From Chondrosia reniformis (lineage: Eukaryota; Porifera; Demospongiae; Chondrillida; Chondrillidae): 64,000 nt of DNA. Of this stretch, positions 33,855 through 44,664 are shown piece by piece; the first letter of the stretch is position 1; every line of letters begins with the position of its first letter. The stretch is taken from assembly GCA_947172415.1 (NCBI GenBank), contig OX359197.1, positions 3,968,001 through 4,032,000 of the forward strand, in the 5' to 3' direction. A model generated the notes under the pieces. It saw only the letters and a program-made list of their open reading frames with translations. It was not told where the DNA came from and searched no databases. The position numbers and the translations under genes are program-made.

Positions 33855-35972
33855 TTAGAAGTGGTTTAGTAAAAAGTCATCATGTAGCCAGTGTGGTTTG
33901 CTGAAGATGTCAATTGAATTTTTAATATCAATCTTTTGAAGGAACCTTTCAGCATCCTTGACATGTGTTTCATCAATGTTTTCCACACGATTTAGTGATT
34001 CATTGAGAAATGTTTCAACAAATATATCTATTACATTTTGTGGATATTTGGCTTTTTCAAGCTCTAGCAAAGTTGCTGTCATTTTACTATCAGTGGGGAT
34101 AAGGTGCATGTTATCTTTAATTCTTCTACTTATTAAAGATACTTCCTTGTCCATCACTGATTTGTATTTGTAATATTCATCAAAGTCACCATTGTCATTC
34201 TGAATTAAATTGTCATCATTAGCTGTAAAATGCTTTTTTTGTTCATTCACTTTTTTGACAGCTGTACTTTGCTCACCTGGAAGAACCTGATACCACCATT
34301 TAAAGTAGTCTGGATATGTTAGGTTCTTCAGATGATCTGCTCTTTGTAAATAGATTTTAAATTTTCCTGCATAAAATATATCTTCTGATTCTGCAGGAAG
34401 ATCTTCAAGGAGCCTCTTCTCTTTGAGGACTCTTATGACTGGTTTCACTTCAGTTGGCAGGTAGATAGCTAAACGTGACATGGAGTGCTGCTGAGAGCTC
34501 ATTAATATCTCAAGAGCTTCAATAGCTCCAATCTCTCTTGTCTTTAAGTACCTTTCTGGTGTAGATGCATTTTCAGGTAACTCAATGTTTGTGGTAGGCT
34601 CAGCCTTGGAAATGTATTTTGCTAAATACATTTCAAAGCCATGCTTACTCACTCGTTGAACATTGATTCCTGCACCCAAAACAACAAGCATTTCGAGGTT
34701 GTAGGGAACAACCAATTTGTCCTCATCATGATGTCGCTTATAGAAGTAGCGAGTATTGTCTTCATTTAACTCATGACTTTCTTGAGGTACATGGTATGGG
34801 AAGCGAAACTTGCATTTGCTTGTGGTATGGCCAAATGCCTTTTGAAAGCACTTTGGGGTACAAGTGCCATGCATTTGTAGCTTTTTCACTAATTTCCTGA
34901 TATAATGTGCTGTGGGGTCATTAGTATCATTGGCACGAGGCATCTCGGCTGTAACTGCATCATCTGGAATAGTTCGAGGCTCTATCCAGAGAAGCATATG
35001 CCAATGAACTGCCCCTCGCTTCTGATATTCATTTTTCCATACATAGTCCACCACCTTGCCTAATGGGGACTCTTTGGCATTTTTCAGGTAGTTTTTCATG
35101 AACCATTGGAACCTCACTTCAGCAGCCATTACAGAGATGTCAGGGTAGGTTCCTACTGCCTCAGAGTTGGTTGCAGCCTCCAGATGTATGTCCTCTGTCT
35201 TCTCAGCTGCACCCCACCCTGATTTGACAGTGGCCTGGATGTGCGGCCAAGCATCATTCACTGTAAGAGTGACAAAGAAATCGGGAAGCCCCTTGGTCTG
35301 TGTCATGGCAATGAGATCTAGGCCAAAGACTTTCCAGTATTGAGGCGATCCTGGAATACAATTGGGCATCTCTTTGCCATAGGAAGCATAGGGATCATCA
35401 GATTGCTCTGCTCCTAGCACTTTTTGGGCTGTCAATTTTTCTGTTTATTGAGAAATATTGACAGTTTTTGCAGTAAAAGCTTTTAATCTTAACTTTGTCA
35501 TTAAATCAAACTTGTAAAAGGGATATTGGCGATCCCTGGCAAACCAACCCCTTATGTCATACAGCCTCATCTTTGCATGATCAGCGAATTCCACTGGACA
35601 GCCAGAGTACCATCCACCCAAGCCATATGGATGGAGATGTGGAAATAGCTTTGGCTCAAGGTATATTTCACCATAGTGAAGCTTTGTCATGTCCTTGATC
35701 TTGTCAATAGCCTCTTCTAAATTGTCACTTTGACCGTTTTTAGGGTGCTATAGGCCAGCTACTTGCTGCACCCCATGAATTGATGGGAACTGGTCAAAAT
35801 ATTGTGAACTGGAAGGGAAAACCATCCCGAGTGCCTCTTGTTGAAGAAGATCATCATAAGTGAAAGGCTGCTCAAGAATTTTTGGAATCAGAATTGAGGG
35901 CCTTGACTGGTACCTGTACAGCGTTTCAAAGTTGGAATAAAATTCGCTGTACAGGTGGTTGTGCCTTGTCAT
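33855..35972 (-). pseudogene. Helentron Rep (HUH) nuclease domain
   Basis: One frame from about 35972 to 33855 with two in-frame stops (near 35748 and at 35445-35447). Counting from 35435, it has PDFFVTLTVNDAWPHI at about 51-66, the HUH motif GAVHWHMLLW (H144, H146) and the tyrosine motif YLAKYISK (Y270, Y274), the nicking residues of Helitron Rep. The upstream piece has HLHPYGLGGWYSG and RLYDIRGWFARD, typical of the Helitron N-terminal domain. Stops at single codons suggest recent decay. Acts on single-stranded ends of the element. Confidence 0.92.
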
Positions 35973-37228
35973 CCATTTGAGTGCCTTTTAATTCTGACAT
36001 CACTTTCTGTTTTTTTACTTTGTTTTTGATGTCGACTTCTTTCGTAGCTAGAAAGCCAAAAAGCCCATAATAGTGTCTATCCTCCCTGTGACCTGTGTAC
36101 ACATGGCCTAGGACATGTCTAGACTGTCTGGGTGTAGCATCACGTAATGTAGTTGAGTACAGCCCAGACAGACTGACTTGCCTCTTCTCGTAGTCATTAG
36201 CTAGATTAGCAATGGCTCCTGGCAACTCCATATTCCAATTTTCACTTGCCCGGGGCCTATTGGAATGTGCAGGTAAGTGGACATCCCCAACATGTTGGTC
36301 TGTGGGAATGGCCTTTCCTTTTTTGCACACAGGGCAGCTGTACCATTTACCACTGGTATGGAGAAATGTTAGCTTGTGCTTATAAGGCAGAGCTTTCAGG
36401 TATGCAGCTCCAGGTGCCTTTTCTATGGTAACATTTCTGGGAGGGGGAATAAGGCATGTCCGACTGTTGTCTACAGTAGAATAGAGTATTTTCCCACATT
36501 TCCAGCAAATAGCTTTGCCAAGGGGTAAAGTGTCGAACTTCTTTTGTTTAACTATGAGATTTTTAATTCTTTTAAGTTTGCCTTTTGAAACATTGAGCAT
36601 GTTGCTATCAGTGCACCATTGTTTCTCAACTTCCTCTTGATTTGTGCACATTTCTTCACTTTGTCTTGTGCATGTCTGCTGACATTGTGCTGCAGTGTTG
36701 CTTCTTCTTGATTGCTAGTCTACAGCACCTAAAGGTCTCCCACCTGCTACACCAATGCCATAGCCAGCTTCGGCAGTGGTACATGTGAGTCTACCACCAC
36801 TTACATCATAGCCAGCTTCGGCAGTGGTACCTGTGGGTCTACCACCACTTACATCATAGCCAGCTTCGGCAGTGGTACCTGTGGGTCTACCACCACTTAC
36901 ATCATAGCCAGCTTCGGCAGTGGTACCTGTGGGTCTACCACCACTTACATCATAGCCAGCTTCGGCAGTGGTACCTGTGGGTCTACCACCACTTACATCA
37001 TAGCCAGCTTCGGCAGTGGTACCTGTGGGTCTACCACCGGACTTACCGACATCATAGCCAGCTTTGGCAGTGGTACATATGGGTCTGCCGTTAGAAACAT
37101 TGTAGCCAGTTTTGACACTGGTACCTGCAGGTCTACCATTAGAAACACTGTACCCAGCTGAAGCAGTTGTACCCAGCTGAAGCAGTGTACCCAGAGGTCT
37201 ACCCTTTGCAATTCTTTTACATATTCCA
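35926..37228 (-). pseudogene. Helentron N-terminal region with GRP repeat and cysteine motifs
   Basis: From about 37228 the frame reads [13 protein letters not shown] and then about nine copies of a 16-residue unit, [16 protein letters not shown], whose GRP core resembles AT-hooks. A TAG at 36715-36717 breaks the frame, which then runs on in phase to 35926 with CWKCGK and CPVCKKGK zinc-binding pairs. A frameshift near 35950 separates it from Rep. GRP-rich leaders are known in animal Helitron proteins. The true start was not found: a TAA lies just upstream of 37228, so either an exon is missing or the start was lost. Confidence 0.8.
36734..37200. repeat. 48-bp coding minisatellite in the Helentron leader
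   Basis: About nine 48-bp units. Roughly five consecutive units between 36790 and 37030 appear identical, with diverged ones on both sides. On the minus strand each encodes 16 residues ([16 protein letters not shown]). Identity in the middle and divergence at the edges is the pattern of recent unequal exchange. Confidence 0.93.
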
Positions 37229-37441
37229 GTGTTTTTTTACTGATTTAGATTTCAAAGAGACACCACAGTGCTTGCACTATTAAGATATAGCAAACATTTA
37301 CTATTGAGTGTCTGTCCTTTTGTGTATATATCTACTGACAATGCTATGCTGTACCTATAATGCACTGTAAAAAAACTGGTGTGATGATCATACCAAATGC
37401 GAATCACACGTAAGATGTGATTACTCACATCAGAAATCCCA

Positions 37442-37507
37442 TCCTAGCTGATGAGCCCTGGTATTGGGCGAAACAGGCTGCATGTATATATACAACCTGT
37501 CCTAGGA
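37442..37507 (+). ncRNA. Type I hammerhead ribozyme
   Basis: All core elements are present in order: stem I strand TCCTAG (37442-37447), CTGATGA (37448-37454), stem II GCCC/GGGC (37455-37458 and 37466-37469) with loop TGGTATT, GAAA (37470-37473), stem III CAGG...CCTG (37474-37477 and 37496-37499) whose inner part TGTATATATACA is self-complementary, then TC (37500-37501) and the stem I strand CTAGGA (37502-37507). Predicted self-cleavage is between 37501 and 37502. Ends lie in stem I, so it is type I, the class found in animal retrozymes and Penelope-like elements. No second copy was seen nearby. It lies beyond the Helentron leader on the opposite strand. Confidence 0.88.
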
Positions 37508-38576
37508 ATTGATGTTGATACTTACAAACCATTTACAGAAACAAAGCGATGTTCACATGAATAGCAATACACGTGTATGTGTTTTAGTGTTTTAAGTATC
37601 ATTCAAGATAGGTAGCTAGAATATGTGTCAAACTTACTTTGACGTCTTAAATAACAATTTCAGTGCTTGTGTTTCTTCTCTCAAGAAGATAGTAGTATAT
37701 GAACTAGAGAACAATTGAACAAGTATGTCAAGTCACAGATTCCCTAGAAGAAGTCTGTCATTGTGTGTAGTTCTTTAGCTAGTAACTACGGGTGCTGATG
37801 GTCTAGAGCTTAAAAAGGCAAAAGATTCAAGATTGAGTGATTATGGGATGTCCCAAGTTCAAGCCCAGACCAGATTTTCTGTGATAGCACCCCCTAACAA
37901 GAGACACTGCCCCCTGCAGATAACAAACTGATTTCATTGACTGGTTTATTGTATGTGTGTTTATGTTGTATGTACTGTTATTGTACTTTTTTGCAGGACC
38001 CCCTGGTAGACCAGCCACTGGCTGAAGGGGAACTCCTGTCAAAATAATTATGTTACTGATAGTGTGAACTATATTCCTCAGTGAACTTATTTGATTAGAC
38101 AGTTAACTTCTTTCTTACCAATATTTATTTAGCTAGTAACTATATTTCTTGTATAATCAATAAACTTACTTGATTCAAAGCAAAATCACCAAGGACAAAC
38201 GTGGAACAATATACTGTAACAATAGACTTCTTTTACTCAAAGGAATAATAAAACAGAGGATATCTATTAACACAATGATAGTGTTAACAGTGGGCGCCCA
38301 CGCGTTCTTATATTTTGTTATATACTTCCGATGTTCGTATATAATCGGTTTTGCAAATGGCGGCGTTCAGGAAGCTTAAGTTAACGAAGTCTTTCTATCA
38401 TTATTTAAGCTCTTAAGCGTCCTCAATCGTTAGGAGTATGATTTTCTATTTTAAAAGCCAATAAAGCGCCCAAATAATTCGAGTACAGGAGGCGAAATAC
38501 TTGTTCATCTAGACATCGACTTTATCCACAATAAAAAGTGTATAGCGTCAATAAATCATTAAGAAAACATTTAAAC
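37508..38576. other. Intergenic, no supported gene
   Basis: AT-rich sequence with GT-rich low-complexity patches. An ATGGCGGCG context opens a 19-codon frame at 38358 that soon stops. No repeat family other than the nearby CACTGTAAAAAAACTGGTG at 37366 was recognised. Confidence 0.35.
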
Positions 38577-38621
38577 ATGGCGACATCCTTACCAGAGAAC
38601 ATACAGACCGACAAAGGCCAG
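38577..38621 (+). CDS. Possible first coding exon (15 codons)
   Basis: ATG in an AAACATGGCG context encodes MATSLPENIQTDKGQ and ends exactly at a GTAAGG donor in phase 0. This looks like the short first exon of an animal gene. No downstream exon was recognised before the palindromic element at 40288, so the gene could continue elsewhere or be dead. Confidence 0.35.
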
Positions 38622-40287
38622 GTAAGGATTGTCTTTTGAAAACTCTGCAGTAGCATGTGACAAGGATAACCATACAGAAGTGCCATATATTTTTAGTTTT
38701 TATTTATCTTGTATTCCCTCTCTTTCTTTTTAGCTACTCTTAATTAAAAAATGTAGACAAAAAGCTTCCTCTAATCTATCGTCTCTGTTCAAATCGTTTT
38801 AAAAGAGAAGCGTATTTACCGATTTGCTTTTGCACCGTCGCAATTAACGCCAACGGTTCTGTGGTCAAACACCTTCCATATTTAGTAATTGAAATGTAAA
38901 CATTGCTGTTCTTATCGGAGTACGTATATACGGTGATTACATACTCTTATGTAGAGCAATTAATGTGTAGCGAAACTGCAAGGGATAGTAGCAATTATTT
39001 CGTTTCCTTATACATTTGCATAGGAGCATGTTTACTTTAAATTTGGCAAATGAATCAACTTTGAAATCTCCCATTTACGTTTTCTTGAGTCAAAAATTAC
39101 TAACTGTAGACTTTGCCTTAGAATGTACCTCTAGAACTCAAACAGAACACACAGTCATATTCAAAGACTTTTAAAATGCTCCAAATGAGGTAATAGGTAC
39201 ACACGAGCCAAACCGTTTTTCTAGTTAAGTTACATATATAAAACATGGATACATACACCCATAATGGATATGCACAAACATGGACGAATGTGTACATAAA
39301 TATACAGTTGAATCTCTCAAATATTCACTATACTGAATACAAACATGGATGAATGTGTTGCACGCACGCATATTTATCCAAATCCACCCCTACGTATCCA
39401 ATTACACTCCTGCGTACGTACGTACACACATCGATAGGTGAAAATATTAACAGAAAACAAAAGAAAAGATGACGGAGCTTACAGTACCAAAGTTTTACTA
39501 CTGTTGTCTAAACGAATTTATTTTATATATTTTACATCAATCTATAGCAACAATTCTGGTATACAAATACGCTTTATCTAACCTTCGGTACAACTCGCTA
39601 TTTCCTTAGCTCCTTCTCGTTGGAGAGCGTCGACTTGTCAGAGCCGTTCACGAAAGATATGATCTTCTTTAGCAATGAGGCGGTGACGTTTTCCCAACGT
39701 CACAAGATTCACTAAATGTTTTCGGAGCGACATACGAGAGGTGTTGGTGACGCACTAGAGAAACATCATAAAACATCATCAGGTTGCGCAATCGTAACCT
39801 TGAATTCTTCATTATTATCCTGATTGTTTGCTCCTTTAATTAAGCAAAACTTTGCCAGACGTTTCCTATGCACATGTACCATGATATATGTTGGTTTCAC
39901 AGTTATCTGACAAATGGAATTTTTTTATTAATATAACACGTGGTTTCAATATAAATTTTCCATAGGTTTTCTATAGTGCTATGTCCTTCTATATGCAGAC
40001 TTTGTCCTCCGTTTTCTAACAAATGGAGGCCTAAATAAGAAATCCCTTAATTTAAAACGGGTTTATACCCTATACTTTATGATGATATGCCCATTTTGTT
40101 TCTAGATCCTTTTTTTGAGCCATATGAATTATTTAATTACATTATTTATTTATTTAGATTACCTTAGTATATTGTAACTTGCACTGTATATACGTGTATA
40201 TGTGTGTAAGTGATGAGTTTTACAGAAAACTGAAGTGCCATGTATATAGGAATTTCTTTACCTAACATGTAATGGATTGTTGTATTA
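38622..40287. other. Intergenic, fragments of repeats
   Basis: Includes ACTTTGAAATCTCCCATTTA near 39060, a word shared with the hairpin element (25297), and GTAACTTGCACTGTATATA near 40176, one of the dispersed set. No coding sequence is supported. Confidence 0.4.
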
Positions 40288-40894
40288 ACAAGTAAATAAA
40301 AAACATTTACAAAAATGATGTTAGAAGTAGTAATGGCAGTGTTCACTAATACATCTGCAAAAAGTATCGAAACAAGACACTGATTATATGATAAGGCTAA
40401 TCATACAGAAGTTGCATATATACTGATATTTAAGTAACTTAACCATACACTTCTGTGTTTGGGCGCACTAACCTTAAGTAGGAATGGTGCGCCCAAACAC
40501 AGAAGTGTATGGTTAAGTTACTTAAATTTCAGTATATATGCAACTTCCGTATGATTAGCCTTATCATATAATCAGTGTCTTGTTTCGATACTTTTTGCAG
40601 ATGTATTAGTGAACACTGCCATTACTTGAAAAACAAAAGCCTTAACGGAGAACCTTGTTACTTCTTGCCTTAGTGTACTAAGGCAAGGAGTATCTGGCTT
40701 GGACAACCCTCAGTCAGTTATGTTTTCCTTTCTTTGGGTTTTTAGCCAGAAGCCTCGGCTTTTCCTCCTTCCGACAGCAGCAGACGGGTGCACGTCGGGC
40801 CAAAGTTTACCGTCATAATAGGAGGGAGTACCTCCATACACCAATCCACCACTGCTTTCCAGAGGTCGACAGGCAAGGACTGGGACAGGACTAC

Positions 40895-43800
40895 TTATCG
40901 TCCAGGCCCCAATCCCTCAACAGATAGATGTCGCCTCAATATCCTCACAGCCGAACAGAGAACAGTTCTCTGCATGGCTCTCATCCCTTCTACTGCACTT
41001 TTTGACAGCTTTGGAATTCCCCTAAGGTCTTCTAGGAGCGTGTCCACTGTCCCCAAAGCACCAATTATCATCGGGACTACCTTAATTCGGTAGCCCCTAA
41101 ATTGTTTCCTCATATCAGCTGCCAGCTTCTGGTACTTTTGGAACTTCTCTTGCCATCTTCCATTAATATTGCTGTCAGTAGGAACTGACATCTCAATAAT
41201 GAAGATGGACTTACATAGCCGATCCTCAACCACTAAGTCTGGCCTTCTTTCTGTCATTTCTTCATCTGTAGGGATACTAGGATCCCACAAGATTTTGACA
41301 GACCTATTCTCATAGACTGGTTTTGCTTCTAGTTTGTGCCAGGGCTCTTCCTGCTTGAATCCATATTCTTTCAACAGTCTCCACAACACTATCAGTATTG
41401 CCCGGTCATGCCTCTCTTTGTAGAGAGAAAATCCCTTGGGCTCACACATGTTTAGTATGTGTTTGACCGTTTCCATAGCCTTGCCACATTCTCTGCACAT
41501 TAGGAGGCTAGAATTCCTCAGAATCCTATTTTGGTACCACCTAGTGTGCAGCACATCATCTTGGGCTGCGAGAATCAGAGCCTCAGTTTGAGGTCTGAGT
41601 CTCCCCTCAGAAAGCCACACATAAGACTCCCTATTTGTGACTTGTCTGTGGTATGAGCCCTGGTGAGACTTTTCGGCTAGGTTACTTTTTAACCTTTCAG
41701 TCTGAGCCTCCCGGAGCTCACGTGCCACTCTCCTCCATTCTCTTACACTATTTTGTGAGGGATCTGTCTTCAGCCACATTTTCGGTTCTAGTTCTATTTC
41801 GTGGCTTCCCAGTATCAATCTGGCTTCTTTCAAGACAGTCCTCCTCTGCTTTGAGCACTCCAGCCATTTTTGGTGTTTAACCACAACAGCTGTGAGTGGA
41901 TCATTGGCAGTATGGAGGTATCTTGCCAGATTCACAACAGCCCTGTCGTGATCCAAAGGAAAACTACAGAGCCCTCTACCACCTTGAGAGCGAGGCAAGT
42001 TCACTCTCTCAATGGCAGAGTTATAGTGATGACACTGGTACTTTCTCATGATCTTACTCACCATTCGGTCCAGTTTTGGAAGCTCTCTTTGAGTCCACTT
42101 CAAAACTGGGTAAGAGTATCTCAATAGAGAGGCACACAACATGTTAGAGGCTTCTGCAGCATTCTTACCATTGAGGTGAGAGCCCCACACTTTGTGGAGT
42201 CTCCTCCTCAATTCGTTGATCAAGCAAGCTTTGACCTTACTGTCATTTTCCTCAAACAGTTGTTCCAGCCCTAGATACTTATAACCTTTTTCAAGTCTCC
42301 TTATGGATTCTTCACTGCGTTCAGGGTTGTCTGGGCCAGCCAGAACTTTCCCCTTTTGCATGTGAGCTGTTCCACACTTTCTCACTCCAAATCTCATGCC
42401 AATGGCATTTGAGGTTTTCTCCACACATTCCATGGCTTCCCTGAGTTTATCAGGCCCTCCAACATATATCTTAAGGTCATCCATGTACAACAAGTGTGAC
42501 ATGGTGTTCCTTTCCCCATCATGCCAGAGGGTATATCCCTTGGTTCTGTTAAGAACTTGGGATATGGGAGCTATGGCCAGACAAAAGAGGAGTGGCGATA
42601 AGGAGTCTCCTTGGAAGAGTCCCCTGTTATATTTAACAGGGGTGCTCCTAACCACCTTCCCCGCATTCCTAAACTCAAGCACAGTAGCCCAGTGTTTGGA
42701 GAAGAGCTCTATAGACCTCCTGATCCAACCTGGGCACTTGATGGTTTTTAGCACCTTCATCACCCACTTGTGAGGGACTCTGTCATATGCCTTCTCATAA
42801 TCGATCCATGCCACACTAAGTGGCTTGCCCAAAATTTTGGCATCTAGACCGATTGATTGATCCAGCAGTAGACAGTCCACACAGCCCCACCTCCCTTTCC
42901 TCATGGCCCTTTGGGCCACAGGCAAAAGATTATTAGTGTAGGTGTAAGTGAGTAGTTCTGACGCAATGTATGCTGTGACAGCCTTGTACATTGTGTTGAG
43001 ACACGCAATAGGTCGGTAGTTGGCCGCACTTTTCGGGTCACCCTTTTTGGGGATGAGTAGAGTGCGACCCCTTGTAAGCCAGTCTGGGACTGACAGATCT
43101 CCGCTCACCACCCTCCGTAGTACATCTGCCAAGGCAGACTGTGCAGAGGGGAGTGCTTTCCACCAAAAACTGTGGATGCCATCCGGCCCAGGGGCAGACC
43201 AGCTTTTTGCCTTTTTCAAGGCCTTCCTCAGTTTGGTCTCATCAATGCTATCGGGACCTTCAGAGGAGGTTCTACCCACCCTCTTTTTGGTTTCCTTTAG
43301 CCAATCTTTCACCCCTGGGTCGTCTTTGTTGACCTTACCAACAGTACCTACAATCTTTGTCCAAAAGTCCCTTACTACCTCAATTGAGGGAGCTTCATTG
43401 GAGTTTGGAACATTGCCATTCATCCAGAACTTCCTTTGGGTATTCCAAAGGTGGTTTTGTTCCTGGAATTTCCTGCGTTCAGCCGATCTTCGCTCTTGTA
43501 GGGTCCAGATCCTGAGTTTCCCCAGTGTCTGTTCCCGAGCTCTGATCAGCACCTTCAGGTTTAATGAATGGAACTCCCTCCTAAGCTTTCTTCGGAGCAC
43601 TTTCTGGCGTTTGGTCATAGGATTATTATTCTGTTGACGCACTATTTCCACATCCAACCAGGCAAGCAGTCTTCTAAACCTAAGGCCCTTGGCCTTCCTG
43701 TCACTTATGTGACCTTCCTGTCTCTTACTACCCTTCTGATTGTCCGATTTCCTTCCCTGGTTGCATGGCTGCGATTCGTTGGTTGTTTTTCCCCTCACAG

Positions 43801-43924
43801 CCATAGCAACAGAGTAGACCAGGCAGTTCAGGTGCCAGGCGGACCTAGGGCCTTCCTGCCACTCTTTCTCCACCCAATCATTGGCCTCCTGGAGCAGTGC
43901 CGTATCAACATGGTTGAACCGCAC
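40895..43924 (-). CDS. LINE reverse transcriptase and restriction-like endonuclease
   Basis: An open frame of 1009 codons. RT starts near residue 286 (TLLIPKKGDPKSAANYRPI) with WIDYEKAYDRVPHKW, GLFQGDSLSPLLFCLAIAPI and the catalytic YMDD near 479-482. A thumb and linker follow, then the R2-type zinc knuckle CRECGKAMETVKHILNMC (C-x2-C-x8-H-x4-C, about 807-825) and the endonuclease block RRPDLVVEDRLCKSIFIIE near 892 (PD...E/K signature). These activities nick the target and copy the RNA there. It lacks its own ATG and begins in the middle of the polyprotein; the N-terminal part lies in the frame at 43828-44664. The domains look intact. Confidence 0.93.
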   Translation of the reverse strand: MRFNHVDTALLQEANDWVEKEWQEGPRSAWHLNCLVYSVAMAVRGKTTNESQPCNQGRKSDNQKGSKRQEGHISDRKAKGLRFRRLLAWLDVEIVRQQNNNPMTKRQKVLRRKLRREFHSLNLKVLIRAREQTLGKLRIWTLQERRSAERRKFQEQNHLWNTQRKFWMNGNVPNSNEAPSIEVVRDFWTKIVGTVGKVNKDDPGVKDWLKETKKRVGRTSSEGPDSIDETKLRKALKKAKSWSAPGPDGIHSFWWKALPSAQSALADVLRRVVSGDLSVPDWLTRGRTLLIPKKGDPKSAANYRPIACLNTMYKAVTAYIASELLTYTYTNNLLPVAQRAMRKGRWGCVDCLLLDQSIGLDAKILGKPLSVAWIDYEKAYDRVPHKWVMKVLKTIKCPGWIRRSIELFSKHWATVLEFRNAGKVVRSTPVKYNRGLFQGDSLSPLLFCLAIAPISQVLNRTKGYTLWHDGERNTMSHLLYMDDLKIYVGGPDKLREAMECVEKTSNAIGMRFGVRKCGTAHMQKGKVLAGPDNPERSEESIRRLEKGYKYLGLEQLFEENDSKVKACLINELRRRLHKVWGSHLNGKNAAEASNMLCASLLRYSYPVLKWTQRELPKLDRMVSKIMRKYQCHHYNSAIERVNLPRSQGGRGLCSFPLDHDRAVVNLARYLHTANDPLTAVVVKHQKWLECSKQRRTVLKEARLILGSHEIELEPKMWLKTDPSQNSVREWRRVARELREAQTERLKSNLAEKSHQGSYHRQVTNRESYVWLSEGRLRPQTEALILAAQDDVLHTRWYQNRILRNSSLLMCRECGKAMETVKHILNMCEPKGFSLYKERHDRAILIVLWRLLKEYGFKQEEPWHKLEAKPVYENRSVKILWDPSIPTDEEMTERRPDLVVEDRLCKSIFIIEMSVPTDSNINGRWQEKFQKYQKLAADMRKQFRGYRIKVVPMIIGALGTVDTLLEDLRGIPKLSKSAVEGMRAMQRTVLCSAVRILRRHLSVEGLGPGR

Positions 43925-44664
43925 CCCCCACAGGGTTTTCTACCAGAAAAATCTCCAGGTTTCTTTCGGAGACAGGCATCTTTTGCTTTGCCTAAAAGTT
44001 GCATCAGATGATCATTGCCACTTGTCCTGGGACTGGGACGATCATGTGTAGGAGTTTCAACAGGGACTGCAGGCAGCTCACCATTTTGTCCAGTCCCAGC
44101 CTGAACTTGGTGAAGCTCCCCCTGTCCCTGGGCTCCCACACCTTCCTCCACAGTCCCAGTTAGGGTGGCTACACCACAAGAGTTAGGTTCCACAAGGTTT
44201 AGTCTCGAGAGACCTTGACCTCTGTGGATTCTACTAAGTCTTGTAGTTAGTGCCACCTTTGTGGTTTTATGGTCTGGCATTGCAGCATTCCAAGCCTGGT
44301 ACAACCGCTCGGCATACCCCTTTTCCATGGGCTTACTTTCTCGGTAGAGCTCCATGAGGATATTATCCCTCTGAAGGTTCCAGATCACCCCTTGGATCCT
44401 TCTCCTTCTAGAGGCACCTTGCGGTGCATCATTAAACAAATCTAAATCTTGGCTACCCGTTAATTGCAGTACTCCGTCTCCTACCAAGCTCCTTTTGGCT
44501 TGGAAGGCAAGGGTTCGACCGGTCTGAGGCAAATGTGGGTATTTGCTCAGCCATTCCCGCTCTAAACGCTTCTGATAGCCACCTCTTTTGGGTTCAGATC
44601 GCTCAAAGCAATCAATTAGTGCCCTAACCATTTCCTCGGTCCATAGGGCTGGTTGGCCCGTCAT
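43828..44664 (-). CDS. LINE N-terminal Myb-like DNA-binding region
   Basis: ATG at 44664 (the frame is open upstream to about 44841). Two tryptophan-bearing helical repeats can be seen: LWTEEMVRALIDCFERSEPK...GGYQKRLEREW near residues 7-38 and IWNLQRDNILMELYRE...AERLYQAW near 93-125, both similar to Myb/SANT-like modules used by R2-type LINEs to recognise DNA. A Pro/Gly/Gln-rich linker follows. The frame shifts into the RT frame at a run of six Gs near 43925-43930; a one-base change there would join them, so this may be a recent mutation, programmed shifting or an assembly error. Confidence 0.75.
   Translation of the reverse strand: MTGQPALWTEEMVRALIDCFERSEPKRGGYQKRLEREWLSKYPHLPQTGRTLAFQAKRSLVGDGVLQLTGSQDLDLFNDAPQGASRRRRIQGVIWNLQRDNILMELYRESKPMEKGYAERLYQAWNAAMPDHKTTKVALTTRLSRIHRGQGLSRLNLVEPNSCGVATLTGTVEEGVGAQGQGELHQVQAGTGQNGELPAVPVETPTHDRPSPRTSGNDHLMQLLGKAKDACLRKKPGDFSGRKPCGGCGSTMLIRHCSRRPMIGWRKSGRKALGPPGT

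Noticed and set aside
36734..37200. CRISPR-like array of 48-bp units
   Set aside because: No spacers; units translate to a conserved 16-residue motif in frame with the Helentron protein.
43020..44011. Plus-strand ORFs opposite the LINE
   Set aside because: Shadows of the RT and Myb-like frames; motifs are on the minus strand.
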